A stretch of DNA of 15,918 nt, taken from positions 1-15,918 of the forward strand of contig JBFWPT010000068.1 in assembly GCA_050249835.1 (NCBI GenBank). The letters run 5' to 3'. Shown piece by piece: positions 6,156 to 12,682 of the stretch. Every line of letters begins with the position of its first letter. Positions within the stretch are counted from its first letter, which is position 1. The notes under the pieces are model-generated. The model saw nothing but the letters and a program-made list of their open reading frames with translations, was not told the DNA's origin and ran no database searches. The stretch is from Miltoncostaea sp050249835 (lineage in GTDB: Bacteria > Actinomycetota > Thermoleophilia > Miltoncostaeales > Miltoncostaeaceae). The position numbers were made by a program, and so were the translations under genes.

Positions 6156-6890
6156 CTATCCGACCGCACCCACCTTCGTGATCGAGGCCTGGAGCGCCTC
6201 GTCGTGTGACTGGACCGCCTTCTGGTTCGACTCGAACGACCGCATGACGCGGATCAGCTCGACCATCTCCGAGACGACGTTGACCGTGCTGGACTCGAGG
6301 TGGTTCTGACGCACCTCGGCCGTCGGGGCGCCCTGCGGCGTGCCGCTCAGGAGGTTCATGCTCTCCTGGCGGATGGAGCCGGGCTCGAGCGCCGTGATCA
6401 TGAGGGTGCCCTTGACCGCGCCGCCCTGGGTGACGGTGCCGTCGGCGGCGAAGCGGACCTCGCCGCGGTCGAGCACGATCGGCGAGCCGTTGGCGCCGAG
6501 GACCGCGTGGCCCTCCTTGGTCACCAGGCGGCCGGCCGTGTCGAGCTGGAAGGAGCCGTCGCGGGTGTAGCGGCGGCCGGCGGGCGTGTCCACGGTGAAG
6601 TGGCCGCCGCCGACGAGGGCGATGTCGAGCGTGTTGCCGGTGAAGCGCAGCGCGCCCTGGGAGTCGATCATCTCGATCCCCTGCACCTGCGCGCCCATCG
6701 CGAGGTCGCCGACCTCGGGCGTGCCGGGCATGCCCTGGCTGCGGAGCAGCATCTCCTGGAACGGCGAGGCGATCGAATCGCTGCGCTTGAAGCCGGTGGT
6801 CGTGGCGTTCGCGAGGTTGTTCGCGATCACGTCCTGGCGCGCGCTCTCGGCGAGCAGGCCGCTCGCCGCGATGTAGATCCCTCTGATCAC
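6156..6890 (-). CDS. flgF: Flagellar rod protein FlgF
   Basis: 244 aa from the chosen start. The N-terminus IRGIYIAASGLLAESARQDV followed by IANNLANATTTGFKR is the rod/hook-family signature. LDIALVGGGHFTV (about 103-115) is the central FlgF/G/E motif, and the C-terminus holds LESSTVNVVSEMVELIRVMR and a heptad-rich end. It lacks the ANxLRR finish of FlgG, so FlgF (Bacillus FlhO type) fits better. The GTG at 6890 is preferred over an in-frame ATG at 6933-6935: GGAAGG lies six bases upstream of it, the family normally begins MIRG, and the upstream ATG falls within a sigma-28-like -10 box. It is the first gene of the minus-strand cluster and divergent from the fliK-like gene. Confidence 0.9.
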   Translation of the reverse strand: MIRGIYIAASGLLAESARQDVIANNLANATTTGFKRSDSIASPFQEMLLRSQGMPGTPEVGDLAMGAQVQGIEMIDSQGALRFTGNTLDIALVGGGHFTVDTPAGRRYTRDGSFQLDTAGRLVTKEGHAVLGANGSPIVLDRGEVRFAADGTVTQGGAVKGTLMITALEPGSIRQESMNLLSGTPQGAPTAEVRQNHLESSTVNVVSEMVELIRVMRSFESNQKAVQSHDEALQASITKVGAVG

Positions 6891-6925
6891 CCAGGCCCTT
6901 CCGTGGGGGAGTCCGTTCGCAGGGC

Positions 6926-6953
6926 CTATCGGCATGGCCGCGTGCCCACTTGA
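6926..6953 (-). promoter_or_regulatory. Sigma-28-like promoter of flgF
   Basis: The minus strand shows TCAAGTGG, 12 bases, then GCCGATAG, which matches the FliA -10 consensus at seven of eight positions and the -35 at five of eight. The core TCAAGT...CCGAT is the same as at the flagellin promoter, with one extra base of spacing. Transcription would begin near 6920, leaving about a 30-base leader before the GTG at 6890. It lies between divergent flagellar genes. Confidence 0.5.
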
Positions 6954-7000
6954 CCCCCGGGCGCTTCAGCCGGGCCTCGCGCGCGACGAAGGAGAAGGGG

Positions 7001-8557
7001 ATGTCGACCGCCGTCACCTCCGCGACCGTCCCGCCGGCCGCGGCCCCCGCCGCGCCCGTCGCCCCCGCCGCGGGCACCGCGGTCGTCACCGCCCAGCCGC
7101 TCCCCGTGAGCCCCGGTCAGGCGCTCGCCGCGCGCGTGATCGCGGTGCAGGCCGGGATGGTCGAGCTGGCCCTGGCCGGCGGCGTCGTGACCGCGGCGAG
7201 CGACCTGCCGATGGAGCCGGGGCAGACCGTCCGCCTCGTGGTGGGCGAGGCGACCTCCGAGCGCGTGACGCTGCGGCTGCAGGCCGACGGCGGCCCCGGC
7301 GGCGGCGCCCTCGCCGCCCGCGCGACCCCCGCCGGCGCCCTCGCCGCCGCCGGCCTCCCGCCCGCGGCGGCCGGCGCCCTGCTCACCGCGCTGGCCGACG
7401 CCGGCGCCCTGCCGGGCGACGAGGCCGGCATGGCGGCCCTCGCCTCCCGCGCCGCGGCCGCCGGGGTCACCACCCCTGCCGGCGCCGCCGCCTTCGCCCG
7501 CCTCGCCGCGGCCGGCCTGCCGACCACCCCCGCCTCCGTCGCGGGCCTCGCCCAGCTCATGGAGGGCGCCCCCATCGGCCGGGCCCTCGCCACCCTCCTC
7601 GACGGCGCCGCCGCCACCGCGGCGAAGGGGTCCGGGACGCCGCCGGCGGCCCCCCTCCCCGTGCCCCCGGGCGCCCCCCTCACGGCAGCCACGCAGGGCG
7701 CTCCGGCGCCCGCGGGTTCCCCGTCGTTTGCAGGGAGTTCCGCTCCGAGTTCCACTTGGACCGCGACCGGAACGTCACCTGGCGCATCCTCCGCGGCCGG
7801 GGGTTCGGCCGCGGCCGCCGCCGCCTCCGTCCCCGCCCCCGCGACGGCCCCCGCGACGGCCCCCGCGAACCCCGCGACGCCCCTGCCCGCCGTCGTCGCC
7901 GCGCTGGCCGACCTCGCGGAGGCCGTCGGGCGGGATGCCACGGGGGGCGACGCCACCGCGCTGCGGCGGGCGGTCGCCGAACTGGGGGCGGGACTCGAGG
8001 CGCGGCTCGCCGCCGGGGACGCCCCCGACGCGCCGCCGCTCCGCGCCCTGCTCCACGCTGTCGGCGCCCATCCGGCCGCCGACGCCGCCCTCGCCCGCGC
8101 CGCGGCGGGGCTCGCCGACGGCCTGGCCGCCCAGGGGCTCGCGGGCGCCACGATCCCTCCGCCCGGCGCGGCGGCGCCCGACCCCTCCTCCCCGGGCGCC
8201 TACCTCCAGCTCCCCCTCCCCGGCGGGGGCACCGCCGAACTCCGCGTCGCCCCCGACGGCGGCGAGGGCGGCGGCGTGGGCGGCGACCGGCCCCGGCGCC
8301 TCGCGTTCCTGCTCCACCTCTCCGCCCTCGGCCCCGTGATGATCGACGCCACCGCGAGCCGGGGGGCGGTCGACGCCACCATCGCCGTCGGCACCGACGA
8401 CGCGCGCGCCTTCCTCGCGCCCCTGGCCGGCGAGCTCGCCGGGGCTCTGCGGCGCGCCGTCCCCGCCGCGTCAGTCTCCGTCGAGCGCCGCACCGGCCCG
8501 GCGCCCGAGCGCCTGCTCGCCCCCCCGCCCGCCTCCGGCCTGGACCTCTCGGCGTGA
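7001..8557 (+). CDS. fliK: FliK-like flagellar hook-length control protein
   Basis: 518 aa, extremely rich in Ala, Pro and Gly. A beta-rich N-terminal segment (about 40-95) contains LPMEPGQTVRLVVGE, as in YlqG-type proteins. A long low-complexity helical and linker region follows. The C-terminal domain (about 400-510) has LAFLLHLSALGPVMIDAT and LAGELAGALRRAVPAASVSV, the pattern of the FliK C-terminal (Flg_hook) domain that contacts the export gate protein FlhB to switch substrate after hook completion. The ATG at 7001 is chosen because GGAGAAGGGG stands just before it; an in-frame ATG at 6950 has no such site. The stop overlaps the next start as GTGA. The pairing with an FlhB-like gene parallels Bacillus ylqG-ylqH. 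Codons 228-268 are out of character (see findings). Whether it is the main hook ruler or a second FliK cannot be told. Confidence 0.7.
   Translation: MSTAVTSATVPPAAAPAAPVAPAAGTAVVTAQPLPVSPGQALAARVIAVQAGMVELALAGGVVTAASDLPMEPGQTVRLVVGEATSERVTLRLQADGGPGGGALAARATPAGALAAAGLPPAAAGALLTALADAGALPGDEAGMAALASRAAAAGVTTPAGAAAFARLAAAGLPTTPASVAGLAQLMEGAPIGRALATLLDGAAATAAKGSGTPPAAPLPVPPGAPLTAATQGAPAPAGSPSFAGSSAPSSTWTATGTSPGASSAAGGSAAAAAASVPAPATAPATAPANPATPLPAVVAALADLAEAVGRDATGGDATALRRAVAELGAGLEARLAAGDAPDAPPLRALLHAVGAHPAADAALARAAAGLADGLAAQGLAGATIPPPGAAAPDPSSPGAYLQLPLPGGGTAELRVAPDGGEGGGVGGDRPRRLAFLLHLSALGPVMIDATASRGAVDATIAVGTDDARAFLAPLAGELAGALRRAVPAASVSVERRTGPAPERLLAPPPASGLDLSA
7841..7864 (+). repeat. Two tandem 12-bp units in fliK-like gene
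   Basis: The unit GCGACGGCCCCC occurs twice in direct succession, followed by degenerate further copies to about 7880, and encodes an ATAP repeat in the Ala/Pro linker. It is in frame, so length changes by whole units would not break the gene. Confidence 0.7.
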
Positions 8558-8868
8558 GCGCCGGCCCGCCCGCCCGCCGCGAGCCGCGCCCGCGCGCCGT
8601 CGCGCTGCGCTACGCCCGCGACGAGCACCCGGCCCCGCGCGTCACCGCCGCCGGATCCGGCCCGGTGGCCGAGCGGATCCTGGAGATCGCCCGCACAGAG
8701 GGCATCCCGCTGCGCGAGGACCCGGACCTCGTGGAGGCCCTCGCCGCCCTCGACCTCGGCGCCGCCATCCCGCCGGAGCTGTACGAGGTGATCGCCGAGG
8801 TCCTCGCCTGGGCCTACCGCGCCAACTCGGCCTACGCCTCCACCACCCGGGGACTCGTCAGCCCGTAG
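8554..8868 (+). CDS. flhX: FlhB C-terminal-domain protein (FlhX/YlqH type)
   Basis: 104 aa. After a basic leader it matches the cytoplasmic domain of FlhB downstream of the autocleavage site: AVALRYARDEHPAPRV (about 15-30), GPVAERILEIARTEGIPLRE (36-55), then DPDLVEALAALDLGAAIPPE and an amphipathic helix. There are no transmembrane segments and no NPTH cleavage motif, so it is not the export gate itself. Related stand-alone proteins (Bacillus YlqH) are thought to replace or assist the FlhB C-terminal fragment in export specificity. The GTG at 8554 overlaps the fliK-like stop, indicating coupled translation. Full-length flhB is not in this window. The family match is clear; partnership with the adjacent FliK-like protein is inferred. 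Confidence 0.85.
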   Translation: MSAGPPARREPRPRAVALRYARDEHPAPRVTAAGSGPVAERILEIARTEGIPLREDPDLVEALAALDLGAAIPPELYEVIAEVLAWAYRANSAYASTTRGLVSP

Positions 8869-8905
8869 ACCGCCGGGCGCCGCGGGGCACGGCCGCGGGC
8901 CGCGC

Positions 8906-8911
8906 TACCGT
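8906..8911 (+). promoter_or_regulatory. -10 element, likely leaderless transcript
   Basis: TACCGT fits the actinobacterial -10 pattern TANNNT and ends six bases before the ATG at 8918, the distance expected when transcription starts at the initiation codon itself. No Shine-Dalgarno sequence is seen there, which agrees with a leaderless mRNA. Confidence 0.4.
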
Positions 8912-8917
8912 TGGCGG

Positions 8918-9943
8918 ATGGGCACGGAGGTCTCCTACAGCGACCTGACGCGGGATCCGGGCGAGGTCGCCCGGGGGCTGCTCGCCTGGGAGCGCGGCGA
9001 CCCGGCCGAGGCGATCGTGCAGACGCTCGCGGCCTCCGCCCACGAGCTCACGCGCACCCGCTACACCCTCTGGGTGTGGTCCGGGCGCACCGCGGCGGCG
9101 GAGCCCGCGTGGGCGCTGCCCATCCGGGTCGGCGCCGTCGCCCGGTTCAGCCCGAAGGGCGTGGCCGCGATCCTGCTGCGCTGCATCCAGGACGCCGCCG
9201 ACCTGGAGGCCTTCCCCGGGCGCCTGCGCCTCGAGGACTGGCGCGGGTACGCGTGCCTCGTCGCGCCCGGGCTGCTGGAGGAGATCGCCGCCCCGATGCT
9301 CGAGGAGTCGCACGACGACCCCGGCACGGCCCGGATGGCCGCGGCGCCCGAGGACATCGTGCTCGGCGGCCCGGCCATCCGCCTGCCCGCCATCGAGGAC
9401 CCCCGCGGGGGCACCCCCGTCGAGGCCCTCGGCCGCGAGCTGGGCGTCCACCCGGTCCGGGTGGCGCTGACCCTCCTCACCAAGGGCATCCCGCCGTCCA
9501 CCCTCACCGGCGACGGCTCGGTCTACGCGGAGCCGCTGCGCGAGTGGGGCCTGTCCGGCGGCGACCCGGCGGAGCCGCCCCCGCCGAGCCTCGAGATCGC
9601 CGACGACCCCTGCCCCCGCCGCCGTCACGCCCGCACCGCCCTGCAGCGGCTGCTGCGGATGGGCAAGGTCGGCTCCGGCTACCACACCGACATCGCGCAC
9701 TTCGCCAAGGGCGCATCGCCGCACGAGCGCCACGAGGCCACCGAGACGGCCGAGGCGCTGCTGCGCGCCGGCCTCCTCGGCGAGAAGCCCAGCGTGGGCC
9801 AGCGTCACATCTTCCTGAACCGCGCCGCCCTGCCCGCCATCCACGCCCTCATCGACCGGGGCGAGACCCGCGACGAGGCTCTCGCCGCCCTCTGGACGGC
9901 CCCGGCGCCCGGCGAGACCCCGGCGGCTACTCCGGCACCGTGA
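8918..9943 (+). CDS. Unrecognised 341-aa protein with a winged-helix-like C-terminal region
   Basis: 341 aa with strongly coding-like codon use. I do not recognise a family. The N-terminal 120 residues are mixed alpha/beta with conserved-looking aromatic positions (WVWSGRT, LEDWRGYACLVAPGLLEE). A short helical segment LGRELGVHPVRVALTLLTKG lies at about 171-190. Residues about 236-303 (LLRMGKVGSGYHTDIAHFAK, then AEALLRAGLLGEK, ending RHIFLN) resemble a winged-helix domain: helices, a turn and a beta hairpin. There is no signal peptide or membrane segment. The tail is Ala/Pro/Thr-rich. The start at 8918 follows a -10-like element without a ribosome binding site. Its last 17 bases overlap the end of the convergent gene at 9927. 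A regulator is possible, but this is a guess from fold pattern only. Confidence 0.8.
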   Translation: MGTEVSYSDLTRDPGEVARGLLAWERGDPAEAIVQTLAASAHELTRTRYTLWVWSGRTAAAEPAWALPIRVGAVARFSPKGVAAILLRCIQDAADLEAFPGRLRLEDWRGYACLVAPGLLEEIAAPMLEESHDDPGTARMAAAPEDIVLGGPAIRLPAIEDPRGGTPVEALGRELGVHPVRVALTLLTKGIPPSTLTGDGSVYAEPLREWGLSGGDPAEPPPPSLEIADDPCPRRRHARTALQRLLRMGKVGSGYHTDIAHFAKGASPHERHEATETAEALLRAGLLGEKPSVGQRHIFLNRAALPAIHALIDRGETRDEALAALWTAPAPGETPAATPAP

Positions 9944-10142
9944 CGGTCACGACGGGGACGGTGCGCGTCTCCGTCATGAGGCCCGATGGCGGCGAGTCGC
10001 CCCGGGCGGCGTAGCCGACCACGATCCCCAGCATCAGGGCGACCACCGCGAGCACGGCCGCCAGCACGGCCGGGATCTTCCGCTTCGGGGGCCGGCGCGG
10101 GCGCGGCGGGCGCTCGCGGCGCTCCGTGTCGCCGGTCGTCAC
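9927..10142 (-). CDS. Small single-pass membrane protein, unknown function
   Basis: 71 aa from a GTG start that overlaps the preceding stop as GTGA. The N-terminus (1-23) is Arg/Pro-rich and positive. Residues about 24-44 (IPAVLAAVLAVVALMLGIVV) form one hydrophobic helix, and a short Thr/Val-rich tail should lie outside the membrane by the positive-inside rule. No family is recognised. A longer frame upstream of the GTG exists but overlaps the neighbouring gene and is Arg-rich shadow sequence. As the last gene of the eno-ftsB-DUF501 string it may concern the cell envelope; this is inference from position. Confidence 0.6.
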   Translation of the reverse strand: MTTGDTERRERPPRPRRPPKRKIPAVLAAVLAVVALMLGIVVGYAARGDSPPSGLMTETRTVPVVTVTVPE

Positions 10143-10456
10143 AGCCGGGCGTCCGAGGCGGAGCGGGCGTAGGACGAGAACGCGCCGTCCAGCGTGGTCG
10201 CGGGGTCCCAGGCGTCGGGCTCGCGCGGGGCGATGCGGGCGGCCAGGTCGAGGTACCAGGAGGACGCGCCGTCGTAGACGCGCACCAGCTCGCGCGTGGT
10301 GAAGGTCATCCCGACGCGCCGGCGCAGCTCGTCGTGGACGGCGGTCACGATCCGCCGCCGCGCCCGGGCCACCGCCGGCGGTGCCGGGGAGGCGAGCCGC
10401 GCCGCCCCGTCGTCCCACGCGAAGCGCGCCGCCGCGATCGCGGGGTCCGCGCTCAC
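10139..10456 (-). CDS. Conserved-looking 105-aa hypothetical protein
   Basis: 105 aa from a GTG that overlaps the DUF501 stop as GTGA; a longer frame upstream runs inside DUF501 and is Arg/Gly-rich shadow. The sequence is mostly helical, with RRRIVTAVHDELRRRVGMTF (about 33-52), TTRELVRVYDGASSWYLDLA (53-72) and a C-terminal DGAFSSYARSASD. The FTTRELVRVYDGA segment looks like a constrained core. No cysteine, membrane segment or known catalytic motif is seen. Its fixed place between DUF501 and the small membrane protein, with four-base overlaps on both sides, suggests production in step with them. I cannot name a function. Confidence 0.65.
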   Translation of the reverse strand: MSADPAIAAARFAWDDGAARLASPAPPAVARARRRIVTAVHDELRRRVGMTFTTRELVRVYDGASSWYLDLAARIAPREPDAWDPATTLDGAFSSYARSASDARL

Positions 10457-10944
10457 GCCGCCGCCCCGCGCACGCGCTCCACGCAACAGCGGTCCGGCCA
10501 GCGGGCCCCCGAGCGTTGCAGGATCCAGTCGGCGACCGGCGAGCCGCCCTCCCCCAGCCCGAACGCCAGGTGCGCGTGCAGGCACTTCACGTGGCGCGGG
10601 TCGCCCCCGCCGGCCACGCGGTACCCGCCGTGCAGCTCCTGGTGCCGGGCGTTGGCGGCGTCGACGGCGGCCATCATCTCCGCGTCGCCCTCCAGCTCGC
10701 GCACCCCTCCGTCCGCCTCCAGCCGGCTCACGGCCTCCGACAGCGCGCGGCAGGCGAGCCAGTCCCGCGTCGGGAACGGCCGCCCGCGCAGGTCGACCGG
10801 CGTGTTGCGCACCACCGCCGGCCCGCCGTGGGGGCAGCGGACGGCGATGCGGAAGTCGGTGAACGGCTCGCGCCCCAGCAGGGCCGCGACGGCGGCACGG
10901 TCCTCAGAAGAGGGCGGTGAACCAGCCGAAGGCGCCGCCGTCAT
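10453..10944 (-). CDS. DUF501-family protein
   Basis: 163 aa. It matches the actinobacterial DUF501 pattern: EDRAAVAALLGREPF near the N-terminus, RCPHGGPAVVRNTP (C37), FPTRDWLACRALSEAVSRLE (C65), and the C-terminal HVKCLHAHLAFGLGEGGSPV (C121) with a CC pair at 153-154. The conserved cysteines and histidines could bind a metal, though this has not been shown for the family as far as I know. DUF501 genes regularly lie next to eno and ftsB/divIC in Actinomycetota, as here. The ATG at 10944 makes the gene overlap the ftsB-like end by 41 bases; no alternative in-frame start nearer the conserved core was found. Function unknown. Confidence 0.88.
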   Translation of the reverse strand: MTAAPSAGSPPSSEDRAAVAALLGREPFTDFRIAVRCPHGGPAVVRNTPVDLRGRPFPTRDWLACRALSEAVSRLEADGGVRELEGDAEMMAAVDAANARHQELHGGYRVAGGGDPRHVKCLHAHLAFGLGEGGSPVADWILQRSGARWPDRCCVERVRGAAA

Positions 10945-11236
10945 CGCCCTCGTCCGGCGACTCCGCCGGCTCCGGGTCGAGGTCGCCGCGCACCAGGAAC
11001 GCGCGCTCGCCGGGCATCACCAGACCGAGCTCGCGGGCCCGCGCCTCCAGCACCGGCGCTTGCCCCAGCCGGGCGATCTGCTCCCGGAACGCGTCCCGCT
11101 GCGCCTCCAGGCCGGCCAGCTTCGCCCGCTCCTCGCGGAGCTCCGCGCGCTGGTCGAGGTAGCCCGAGATCGGTCCGATGTAGCCGATGAGGATCGCGGT
11201 CAGCAGGCCCGCAAGGAAGATGCGTCGGGCGCGGAT
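10904..11236 (-). CDS. ftsB: FtsB/DivIC-like septum protein, start unresolved
   Basis: The open frame runs from a stop at 11281-11279 to TGA at 10906-10904. It encodes one membrane helix (IFLAGLLTAILIGYIGPISG), a coiled coil (LDQRAELREERAKLAGLEAQ and on) and ARELGLVMPGERAFLV, the standard FtsB/DivIC layout, then an acidic tail. The protein would sit in the cell membrane with its coiled coil outside, working with FtsL/FtsQ in division. No ATG, GTG or TTG occurs in this frame before the membrane helix. The left limit given here is an ATC codon and is only a placeholder. A GTG at 11268-11266, with GGGAGGTGA upstream, is in another frame; one added base between 11266 and about 11245 would join it as VARTDLPGTYAIRARRIF. 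So a frameshift, real or a sequencing error, is the likeliest reading. Position after eno supports the family. Confidence 0.7.
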   Translation of the reverse strand: MRARRIFLAGLLTAILIGYIGPISGYLDQRAELREERAKLAGLEAQRDAFREQIARLGQAPVLEARARELGLVMPGERAFLVRGDLDPEPAESPDEGDDGGAFGWFTALF

Positions 11237-11326
11237 GGCGTACGTCCCGGGAGGTCGGTTCGGGCCACAGGGCCCCCGTCACCTCCCGGTACGCGCCTCC
11301 CCCCGGCGTTCCTGCCGTTGCGCCTC

Positions 11327-12604
11327 TCACGCGCGGAAGGCCGACCGCCCCGGGTACGAGGCCGCGGGCCCGAGCTGCTCCTCGATGCGGATCAGCTGGT
11401 TGTACTTGGCCACGCGCTCGCTGCGCGACGGCGCCCCCGTCTTGATCTGGCCCGCGCCGGTCGCCACGGCGAGGTCGGCGATGAAGACGTCCTCCGTCTC
11501 GCCGGACCGGTGCGACACCATCGAGGCGTAGCCCGAGCGGCTCGCCAGGTCCATCGCCGCGAGCGTCTCGGAGAGGGTGCCGATCTGGTTGACCTTCACC
11601 AGCAGCGCGTTGCCGGCGCCCAGCTCGATGCCCCTCGCCAGGCGTGTGCTGTTGGTCACGAACAGGTCGTCGCCCACCAGCTGGACGCGGTCCCCGAGGG
11701 CGGCGGTGAGGGCCACCCAGCCGTCCCAGTCCTCCTCCGCCATGCCGTCCTCGATCGACACGATCGGGTAGCGGTCGCAGAGGTCGGTCCAGTACCCCAC
11801 CATGTCCTCGCTGGAGAGGGTGCGGCCCTCGCCCTCCAGGTGGTACGCGCCGTCGCGGTAGAGCTCGGTGGTGGCCGGGTCGAGCGCGAGCGCGATGTCG
11901 TCGCCGGCCGTGTAACCGGCGTTGCCGATCGCCTCCATGATGACGTCGAGCGCCGCCTGGTTGCTCTCCAGGTCGGGAGCGAAGCCGCCCTCGTCGCCGA
12001 CGCCGGTCGCGAGCCCGCGGGCGCGCAGCACCTTCTTCAGCTCGGCGTACACCTCGGCGCCCATGCGCACGGCGTCCGCCAGGGTGCGGGCGCCGACCGG
12101 GGCGACCATGAACTCCTGGAGGTCCACCGAGTTGTCGGCGTGGGCGCCCCCGTTGAGGATGTTCATGAGGGGCACCGGCAGGCGGTTGGCGCGCGCGCCG
12201 CCGAGGTAGCGGTAGAGCGGCAGGCCGGCGTCGGCCGCGGCGGCCTGCGCGACGGCGAGGGAGCAGCCGAGGATCGCGTTGGCCCCCAGGCGCGCCTTGT
12301 TCGGCGTGCCGTCGAACTCGATCATCGTCCGGTCGATGACCGCCTGGTCGGACGCGTCCCGGCCCATGAGCACGCCGGCCAGCTCGTCCTCGACGTTCGC
12401 GACGGCCTTCATCACGCCCTTGCCGCCGAACGCCGACGCGTCGCCGTCGCGCAACTCGAGGGCCTCGAAGGCCCCCGTGCTGGCCCCGGACGGCACCGCC
12501 GCGCGTCCCGTCGCCCCCGAGACGAGGCCGATCTCGACCTCGACGGTCGGCTGTCCGCGTGAGTCGAGGATCTGACGGGCGGTGACGCGGGCGATCTGCG
12601 ACAT
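11327..12604 (-). CDS. eno: Enolase (phosphopyruvate hydratase)
   Basis: 425 aa, full length. It converts 2-phosphoglycerate to phosphoenolpyruvate in glycolysis, in the cytoplasm, with Mg2+. All hallmark segments are present: DSRGQPTVEVEI, GASTGAFEALELRDGD, LNGGAHADNSVDLQEFMVAP, GVGDEGGFAP, the metal ligands in ALDPATTE, SIEDGMAEEDW and VGDDLF, the catalytic lysine in LLVKVNQIGT, SHRSGETED, and IKTGAPSRSERVAKYNQLIR. Nothing essential is missing. The ATG at 12604 has CCGGAG five bases upstream. A -10-like TAGACT lies at 12641-12636 on the minus strand. It heads the string eno-ftsB-DUF501, the order common in Actinomycetota, and diverges from the sigma factor gene. Confidence 0.98.
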   Translation of the reverse strand: MSQIARVTARQILDSRGQPTVEVEIGLVSGATGRAAVPSGASTGAFEALELRDGDASAFGGKGVMKAVANVEDELAGVLMGRDASDQAVIDRTMIEFDGTPNKARLGANAILGCSLAVAQAAAADAGLPLYRYLGGARANRLPVPLMNILNGGAHADNSVDLQEFMVAPVGARTLADAVRMGAEVYAELKKVLRARGLATGVGDEGGFAPDLESNQAALDVIMEAIGNAGYTAGDDIALALDPATTELYRDGAYHLEGEGRTLSSEDMVGYWTDLCDRYPIVSIEDGMAEEDWDGWVALTAALGDRVQLVGDDLFVTNSTRLARGIELGAGNALLVKVNQIGTLSETLAAMDLASRSGYASMVSHRSGETEDVFIADLAVATGAGQIKTGAPSRSERVAKYNQLIRIEEQLGPAASYPGRSAFRA

Positions 12605-12635
12605 GTGCGCTCCGGGCTCGGACGTCGGGCGGCCG

Positions 12636-12641
12636 AGTCTA
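12636..12641 (-). promoter_or_regulatory. Candidate -10 element of eno
   Basis: TAGACT on the minus strand fits TANNNT and lies 31 bases before the eno start, leaving room for the ribosome binding site. No good -35 box is seen 16-18 bases further upstream, as is common for actinobacterial promoters. Confidence 0.35.
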
Positions 12642-12671
12642 CCCGCCCGGCCTCACGGATCCGGCGTGGCA

Positions 12672-12677
12672 TACGTT
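12672..12677 (+). promoter_or_regulatory. Candidate -10 element of the sigma gene, leaderless
   Basis: TACGTT fits TANNNT and ends five bases before GTG at 12683. There is no Shine-Dalgarno sequence before that GTG, so a leaderless transcript is plausible. This supports the GTG start over the ATG two codons later. Confidence 0.35.
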
Positions 12678-12682
12678 CCCCT

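Noticed and set aside
6950..6955. TTGACC on the plus strand as a -35 box for the fliK-like gene
   Set aside because: Nothing like a -10 box 16-18 bases downstream.
5989..7089. Long N-terminal extension of the flgG frame through the flgF region
   Set aside because: The family begins at MMDALYSAASG; the upstream part is Arg/Pro-rich and out of frame with flgF, which is the real gene there.
6934..8868. Plus-strand open frame of 644 codons over the fliK-like gene
   Set aside because: Mostly an Arg/Pro/Gly shadow of fliK; only its last 104 codons (FlhX) are real, after a GTG that overlaps the fliK stop.
8870..8905. CCGCGG-rich inverted repeat as a terminator after flhX
   Set aside because: Short self-complementary CCGCGG copies are expected by chance at this GC content, and there is no clean stem.
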